Of a stretch of DNA of 64,000 nucleotides, positions 59,920-64,000 are shown in pieces. Source of the stretch: Serratia marcescens subsp. marcescens ATCC 13880. GTDB lineage: Bacteria > Pseudomonadota > Gammaproteobacteria > Enterobacterales > Enterobacteriaceae. Where the stretch lies: assembly GCF_017299535.1 (NCBI RefSeq), contig NZ_CP071238.1, positions 2,232,001 to 2,296,000 of the forward strand, written 5' to 3'. The translations under genes were made by a program, and so were the position numbers. Position 1 is the stretch's first letter. Every line of letters begins with the position of its first letter. The notes under the pieces are model-generated. The model was not told the origin of the DNA. It ran no database searches and saw nothing but the letters and a program-made list of their open reading frames with translations.

Positions 59920-60738
59920 TTAACGGATGGTTTTCGGCGTCACTACGCGGCGTGCGCCGATGTAGTGGTTCTGCCAATAGTCGTTGTCGAGCTGGCTGAT
60001 GCGGATCTCTTCGCCGGTGCGCGGCGACTGGATGAATTTGCCGTTGCCGAGATAGACGCCGACATGATCCGCCACGCCGCGGTTGTTGATGCGGAAGAAC
60101 ACCAAATCGCCGCTTTCCAGTTCGCTTTTCTTGATCGGCGCCGCGTCGCGCAGGTGATACATTTCGTTGGCGGTGCGCGGCATCTTGATTTTCACCACGT
60201 CTTTATAGGCGTAATAGATAAGTCCGCTACAGTCGAAGCCGGTGCGCGGCGAGCTGCCGCCCCAGCGGTAAGGTTTGCCCATCTGATCCATCAGCTTGGC
60301 CATCGCAGTCTGCTTGGCGTGCTGGTAACGCTTTTTGTGCGCCGGGCTGAGTTTCAACGGTTTTTCATCACGCGCCAGCTTGGCGGTAGCCATACCGGCG
60401 TCGCGGTGGCGGCCATAGCCTTTTTTATAGCCCTTTTTCGGCGGGGTGACTTTAATCTTGGCGATTTTCTGCGCTTTGGCCTTGGGTTTGGCGCTGACGA
60501 TCTTTTTCGCGCTTTTCTCGCTTTTGACCTTGGCGGTCCTGGTTTTTTTCTCGGGGGCCGTCACTTTGGCTTTTTTGGCGGCTTTATCCGCTTTCTTTTT
60601 TCTGCGGTCATCGGGCCGCGCTTCATTAACATGGCTTTTACGCTGCTCGGCGGCAACGCGCGCCTGTGGCGCAGCGTGCGCCAGATTGAAGAAGAGCTGC
60701 GTAAACAGCAGCGCAAAGAGCGTAAGAATTAAACGCAT
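59920..60738 (-). CDS. mepH: Murein DD-endopeptidase MepH (NlpC/P60)
   Basis: 272 residues. A Sec signal peptide (MRLILTLFALLFTQLFFNLAHA) is followed by a long Lys/Ala-rich linker (about 30-115, with repeated KxAKK and KAKAQKIAKIK patterns). A C-terminal NlpC/P60 domain starts near residue 150, with catalytic Cys in RTGFDCSGLIYYAYK, His in VADHVGVYLG and a third residue near FIQSP. It cleaves D-Ala-mDAP crosslinks to allow wall growth. E. coli mepH (ydhO, 271 aa) is likewise next to sodB. The highly basic linker could bind peptidoglycan or acidic polymers; that is inference. Confidence 0.94.
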   Translation of the reverse strand: MRLILTLFALLFTQLFFNLAHAAPQARVAAEQRKSHVNEARPDDRRKKKADKAAKKAKVTAPEKKTRTAKVKSEKSAKKIVSAKPKAKAQKIAKIKVTPPKKGYKKGYGRHRDAGMATAKLARDEKPLKLSPAHKKRYQHAKQTAMAKLMDQMGKPYRWGGSSPRTGFDCSGLIYYAYKDVVKIKMPRTANEMYHLRDAAPIKKSELESGDLVFFRINNRGVADHVGVYLGNGKFIQSPRTGEEIRISQLDNDYWQNHYIGARRVVTPKTIR

Positions 60739-61154
60739 GTCGACGTCACCAACCTTGGCCCCGAAACGGATATCGAAAGAGTTACAGTATTCCCGAACTT
60801 CGCCATATAAAACAGCGAAGAACTCATAAATAATAATCCATATTGTGAGAAAACGTTAATGACATTTTTTTTGGTTTAAAATCAGCCTGTTGATGTATAA
60901 AAAAGCGCCAGGCGACGGTGGCGGATATAATTAAGCCGCGCCGTCATCGCGGCGCAATATATTAGTGAAATGGTCGGATTAAAAATGTTATTCTCAACGT
61001 ATGTTTTGACCGGAATGACGTGGCCGGTGAAACGCGATCGGCGGCGGGCGAATATCCTTGCAAAAGATGGCGTTTTCTTGCGACTGTTCCAGCCGCTACA
61101 ATAGCCCGCATGATGCATGTTGTAGCCATGAAATGTGGCTTGAGGAAGCAATAA
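60739..61154. other. mepH/grxD divergent intergenic region
   Basis: 416 bp with promoters for mepH (minus) and grxD (plus). A hairpin GCCGCG/CGCGGC (60935-60940 and 60948-60953) is not followed by Ts. No gene seen. Confidence 0.45.
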
Positions 61155-61502
61155 ATGACGACGACACTTGAAAAAATTCAGCACCAGATCGCTGAAAACC
61201 CGATTCTGCTGTACATGAAAGGTTCGCCAAAGCTGCCGAGCTGCGGCTTTTCCGCGCAGGCTGTGCAAGCGCTGTCCGCCTGCGGCGAGCGTTTCGCCTA
61301 CGTGGACATTTTGCAGAACCCGGACATCCGCGCCGAGCTGCCAAAATACGCCAACTGGCCGACGTTCCCGCAGCTGTGGGTAGATGGTGAGCTGGTTGGC
61401 GGTTGCGATATCATCATCGAGATGTATCAGCGCGGCGAACTGCAGCAACTGATCAAAGAAACGGCAGAAAAGTATAAAGCGCAAGAAGACCAGCAGTCTT
61501 AA
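61155..61502 (+). CDS. grxD: Monothiol glutaredoxin Grx4
   Basis: 115 residues, same as E. coli GrxD. The monothiol CGFS active site is in SPKLPSCGFSAQAVQAL, with the glutathione-binding WPTFPQLWVDGELVGGCDI downstream. Such proteins coordinate a [2Fe-2S] cluster with glutathione and partner with BolA, functioning in Fe-S delivery and iron sensing. It is a single gene, divergent from mepH and convergent with rnt. Its N-terminal 60 residues are almost identical to E. coli. Confidence 0.97.
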   Translation: MTTTLEKIQHQIAENPILLYMKGSPKLPSCGFSAQAVQALSACGERFAYVDILQNPDIRAELPKYANWPTFPQLWVDGELVGGCDIIIEMYQRGELQQLIKETAEKYKAQEDQQS

Positions 61503-61570
61503 TCGACGGGCTTGCGATTATCGCGTAACGGGCGGCGCCAGTGCAAACTGGGCCGCCTTTTTTGTTGATT

Positions 61571-62221
61571 TTATTCGGCGAGATCGCCGGCGGGCAGCGG
61601 CCAGCCGCCGAGACGTTTCCAGCGGTTAACCAGCTCGCAAAACAGCAGGGCGGTTTGCTCGGTGTCGTACAGCGCAGAGTGCGCCTGGCTGCTGTCGAAC
61701 GGCATACCGGCCGCGATACAGGCTTTCGCCAACACCGTTTGGCCCAGCACCAGGCCGCTCAGCGCGGCGGTGTCGAAGGTGGCGAACGGATGAAACGGGT
61801 TGCGCTTCAGGCCGGCACGTTCGGCCGCGGCCATCAGGAAGCTGTGATCGAAGTTGGCGTTGTGCGCCACGATAATGGCCCGGTTGCACCCGCGATCCTT
61901 GAGCCCTTTGCGCACCGCTTTGAAAATGGCGTGCAGCGCGTCGTATTCGCTGACCGCGCCGCGCAACGGGTTGTGCGGATCGATGCCGTTAAACGCCAGC
62001 GCTTCCGGCTGCAGGTTGGCGCCCTCGAAAGGCTCCACGTGGAAGTGCAGGGTCTCGTCCCGCTGCAGCCAGCCATCTTCATCCATTTTCAGCGTGACGG
62101 CGGCGATCTCCAGCAACGCATCGGTATTGGCGTTGAAGCCGGCGGTTTCAACATCTATTACTACGGGATAAAACCCACGAAAACGACCACTCAGGGCGTT
62201 AAGATCACTTTTTTCGGCCAT
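61571..62221 (-). CDS. rnt: Ribonuclease T
   Basis: 216 residues from ATG at 62221; the frame opens 11 codons earlier but [21 protein letters not shown] aligns with the family N-terminus. A DEDDh 3'-5' exoribonuclease: acidic residues in [20 protein letters not shown] and the His/Asp in [10 protein letters not shown]. It trims tRNA CCA ends and matures 5S and 23S rRNA as a dimer; NBS patches of basic residues are present (KRNPFH). The order nemA-gloA-rnt is the E. coli order. Confidence 0.96.
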   Translation of the reverse strand: MAEKSDLNALSGRFRGFYPVVIDVETAGFNANTDALLEIAAVTLKMDEDGWLQRDETLHFHVEPFEGANLQPEALAFNGIDPHNPLRGAVSEYDALHAIFKAVRKGLKDRGCNRAIIVAHNANFDHSFLMAAAERAGLKRNPFHPFATFDTAALSGLVLGQTVLAKACIAAGMPFDSSQAHSALYDTEQTALLFCELVNRWKRLGGWPLPAGDLAE

Positions 62222-62333
62222 CAGTTTCTTATCTTCATCGAATGCAGCGCGCATTATGGCAAATTTTGCGCCTGGTTGCAGGCGCTATCGCGCGGAGAAT
62301 CAGCAGGGCGCCAGCGCGCCCTGAAGGGGAGGC

Positions 62334-62741
62334 TTAGTGGCCGAGGCCCTGACCGGCGTGTTTGTTTTCGATCAGCTCAATTTTGTAGCCGTCCGGATCT
62401 TCGACGAAGGCGATGATCGTGGTGCCGCCCTTCACCGGGCCGGCTTCGCGGGTGACTTTGCCGCCTGCGCGACGGATGCTGTCGCAGGTGGCGGCAACGT
62501 CGTCCACGCCCAGCGCCAGGTGGCCGAAGGCGGTGCCCATGTCGTAGCTGTCGGTGCCCCAGTTATAGGTCAGTTCGATAACCGCGCCTTCGCTCTCTTC
62601 CGTATAGCCGACGAAAGCCAGGGAGTATTTGTACTCCGGGTTTTCGCTGGTGCGCAGCAGGCGCATGCCTAATACCTTGGTGTAGAAGTCGATGGCGCGT
62701 TGCAGGTCACCGACGCGGATCATGGTATGGAGTAAGCGCAT
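62334..62741 (-). CDS. gloA: Lactoylglutathione lyase (glyoxalase I)
   Basis: 135 residues from ATG at 62741 (E. coli GloA is 135); the open frame beyond is not supported. The four metal ligands of the Ni-type enzyme are in place: His5 (MRLLHTM), a Glu in AVIELTYN, a His in AFGHLALGV and a Glu in YKIELIE. It isomerises the methylglyoxal-glutathione hemithioacetal to S-lactoylglutathione. It lies between rnt and nemA; in E. coli nemRA-gloA respond together to reactive electrophiles. Confidence 0.97.
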   Translation of the reverse strand: MRLLHTMIRVGDLQRAIDFYTKVLGMRLLRTSENPEYKYSLAFVGYTEESEGAVIELTYNWGTDSYDMGTAFGHLALGVDDVAATCDSIRRAGGKVTREAGPVKGGTTIIAFVEDPDGYKIELIENKHAGQGLGH

Positions 62742-62996
62742 AATTCCTCTGAATTGACTGTGCCGTGGCAGACGGCGGGTGGATTGAAGCACAAGCGAGT
62801 ATAGCCTTGTCCCGCAAGGGAATTCAACGTAACGAGTTGGTGACAATGTCACTTTATGGTCTCGCGTCGCGGGTGTCTAAATATTGATCGAGCGTACCGA
62901 TCGATACAGAGTAATTGATCTGCACAATCAATTATCTATTCCAGCGGCGATCGTGTAAAAATCGAACGGCAATAAAGATCAACACCAGGGAACACC

Positions 62997-63020
62997 GGCC
63001 CGCCTCGAGCGGGCCTTTTT
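62997..63020 (+). terminator. Orphan intrinsic terminator (plus strand)
   Basis: GGCCCGC (62997-63003) pairs with GCGGGCC (63009-63015), followed by TTTTT (63016-63020). No annotated plus-strand transcript precedes it. Confidence 0.75.
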
Positions 63021-63035
63021 GCGCGCGACGCATAA

Positions 63036-63065
63036 AAAAAACGGCCATGCGATTGCGTGGCCGTT
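63036..63065 (-). terminator. Intrinsic terminator after nemA
   Basis: AACGGCCATGC (63040-63050) pairs with GCGTGGCCGTT across a 4-base loop; on the minus strand a T-run follows. Confidence 0.9.
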
Positions 63066-63079
63066 GGAGTCAGGACGGG

Positions 63080-64000
63080 TTACTTCGCCAGAAACGGATA
63101 GTCGGTATAGCCTTCGGCGCCGCCGCCGTAGAAGGTTTCCGGCTTAGGTTCGTTCAGCGGGGCGTGCTGACGGAAACGCTCTACCAGATCCGGGTTGGCG
63201 ATGTAGCTGCGGCCGAAGGCCACCGCGTCGATAAAACCTTTTTCGATCAACGCTTCGGCCTTTTCAGCGGTGTAGGCGCCGGCGCCGACGATCACCCCTT
63301 TAAAGTGGGCGCGCACCGAGTCGCGGAAGGCGTCGGAATACGGTTTGCCGCCGGCCCAGTCCGGTTCGGAGATGTGCAGGTAAGCGATGTTGCGCTTATT
63401 CAGCTCTTCCACCAGATACAGCGCCGCTTCTTCCTGATCTTCGCCGTTGTCCAGCCCGTTGAACGGCCCCAGCGGCGAGATGCGGATACCGATGTGTTCG
63501 GAACCCCATTCGGCGATGGTGGCGTCGACCACTTCCAACGTCAGGCGGGTGCGATTCTCGATGCTGCCGCCGTATTGATCGGTGCGTTGGTTGGAAGCCG
63601 GTGACATGAACTGGTGCAGCAGATAGCCGTGGGCAGCATGCAGCTCGATGAAGTCGAAGCCGGCTTCGCGCGCGTTAGCGGTTGCCTGGCGGAAATCGTT
63701 GATGATGCCCGGGATCTCGCTGGTTTCCAGCGCGCGCGGTGTGGAGGTCGGTACGCGCACCCAGGCGCCGGTTTCATCTCGCACGGTGGTGCGGGTTTCG
63801 GCGTTGATTGCCGAAGGCGCGACCGGCGCTTGTCCGCCCGGCTGCAGGCTGGCGTGGGAGATGCGGCCTACATGCCACAGCTGTACGGCGATGTGGCCGT
63901 TTTTGTCGTGTACCGCCTGCGTGATGTGTTTCCACGCGGCGATCTGTTCCGGGGTATGCAGGCCCGGCGCGCCGGCGTAGCCTTTCGCCTGGAAGGAGAT
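63080..64000 (-). CDS. nemA: N-ethylmaleimide reductase / old yellow enzyme (5' end outside window)
   Basis: The frame runs from the right edge (64000) to TAA at 63080-63082, about 306 residues of roughly 365; the N-terminus is missing. An FMN-dependent old yellow enzyme that reduces activated alkenes, N-ethylmaleimide and nitro compounds with NADPH. Visible motifs include [40 protein letters not shown], the substrate-binding region [17 protein letters not shown], and the FMN phosphate site around [13 protein letters not shown] and [15 protein letters not shown]. nemR, expected upstream, lies outside the window. Confidence 0.95.
   Translation of the reverse strand: MSFQAKGYAGAPGLHTPEQIAAWKHITQAVHDKNGHIAVQLWHVGRISHASLQPGGQAPVAPSAINAETRTTVRDETGAWVRVPTSTPRALETSEIPGIINDFRQATANAREAGFDFIELHAAHGYLLHQFMSPASNQRTDQYGGSIENRTRLTLEVVDATIAEWGSEHIGIRISPLGPFNGLDNGEDQEEAALYLVEELNKRNIAYLHISEPDWAGGKPYSDAFRDSVRAHFKGVIVGAGAYTAEKAEALIEKGFIDAVAFGRSYIANPDLVERFRQHAPLNEPKPETFYGGGAEGYTDYPFLAK

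Larger units (their letters stand above)
62742..63079. other. gloA-nemA intergenic region with an orphan plus-strand terminator
   Basis: 338 bp, long for this gene pair. It contains an inverted repeat AATTGAT/ATCAATT (62913-62919 and 62927-62933), a plus-strand intrinsic terminator (62997-63020) with no plus-strand gene before it, and the nemA terminator (minus). A 13-codon frame at 62847-62888 ([13 protein letters not shown]) has no good RBS. Confidence 0.55.

Noticed and set aside
62847..62888. Thirteen-codon frame [13 protein letters not shown] between gloA and nemA
   Set aside because: No clear Shine-Dalgarno and no evidence of conservation; kept only as part of the orphan-terminator observation.

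Overview
This is a 64-kb stretch of core chromosome from a member of the Enterobacterales, most likely Serratia (S. marcescens group). The basis is near-complete agreement with the E. coli gene order running thrS-infC-rpmI-rplT-pheMST-ihfA-btuCED-nlpC-ydiV-selO-aroH-ppsR-ppsA-rprA-ydiK-ydiJ-menI-sufABCDSE-ldtE-lpp-pykF-valVW-mdtK-ribE-cfa-punC-punR-purR-ynhF-sodB-mepH-grxD-rnt-gloA-nemA, combined with a GC-rich third codon position and a hemPRSTUV haem operon of the S. marcescens type. I see no insertion sequence, prophage, integrase or CRISPR array. Species assignment is inference from recognised families, not from a database search.

Layout. 1-6.2 kb: translation operon (3' end of thrS, AUU-initiated infC, L35, L20, the pheM leader with its attenuator, pheST, ihfA). 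6.4-9.7 kb: a 43-residue lipoprotein candidate, a DUF2502-type periplasmic protein, and btuCED. 9.7-17.5 kb: a complete arnBCADTEF operon for aminoarabinose modification of lipid A, placed between btuD and nlpC, with PmrA-box and PhoP-box candidates and an AT-rich upstream tract. 17.7-22.2 kb: nlpC, lplA, a YdiV-like EAL protein and selO. 22.2-28.4 kb: haem-uptake operon hemP-R-S-T-U-V (minus strand) behind a Fur box. 28.4-31.1 kb: a second glutathione peroxidase, aroH, ppsR. 31.6-39.3 kb: ppsA, the sRNA gene rprA with its RcsB box, ydiK, ydiJ, menI. 39.3-45.9 kb: an unrecognised gene behind a Fur box, then the suf Fe-S assembly operon behind another Fur box. 46-50 kb: ldtE, lpp, pykF and a cupin protein. 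50.1-50.35 kb: three tandem tRNA-Val(GAC) genes. 50.5-55 kb: mdtK, ribE, an I78-inhibitor lipoprotein and cfa. 55.4-64 kb: punC/punR/purR, ynhF, sodB, mepH, grxD, rnt, gloA and the 3' part of nemA.

How the genes work together. Several themes recur. Iron: hem operon, suf, sodB and the unknown gene at 39.3 kb, three of them preceded by Fur-box-like palindromes. Envelope: arn, nlpC, ldtE, lpp, mepH, and rprA with an RcsB box. Pyruvate/PEP node: pykF and ppsA/ppsR each have a sequence matching the Cra consensus, as expected for reciprocal glycolysis/gluconeogenesis control.

The clearest anomaly is an apparently identical 644-bp tandem duplication (52269-52912 and 52913-53556) spanning the 3' three-quarters of ribE and the first 62 bases of the adjacent lipoprotein gene. 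It leaves both genes with one intact copy but creates a headless ribE fragment and a tiny chimeric lipoprotein frame. Other points of interest are the Fur-box gene of unknown function, a YdiV-like EAL protein that keeps most catalytic residues, an orphan intrinsic terminator between gloA and nemA, and an unassigned perfect 15-bp palindrome in the ppsR/ppsA divergent region. I found no convincing new multi-gene system; the window is mostly well-conserved core genome.
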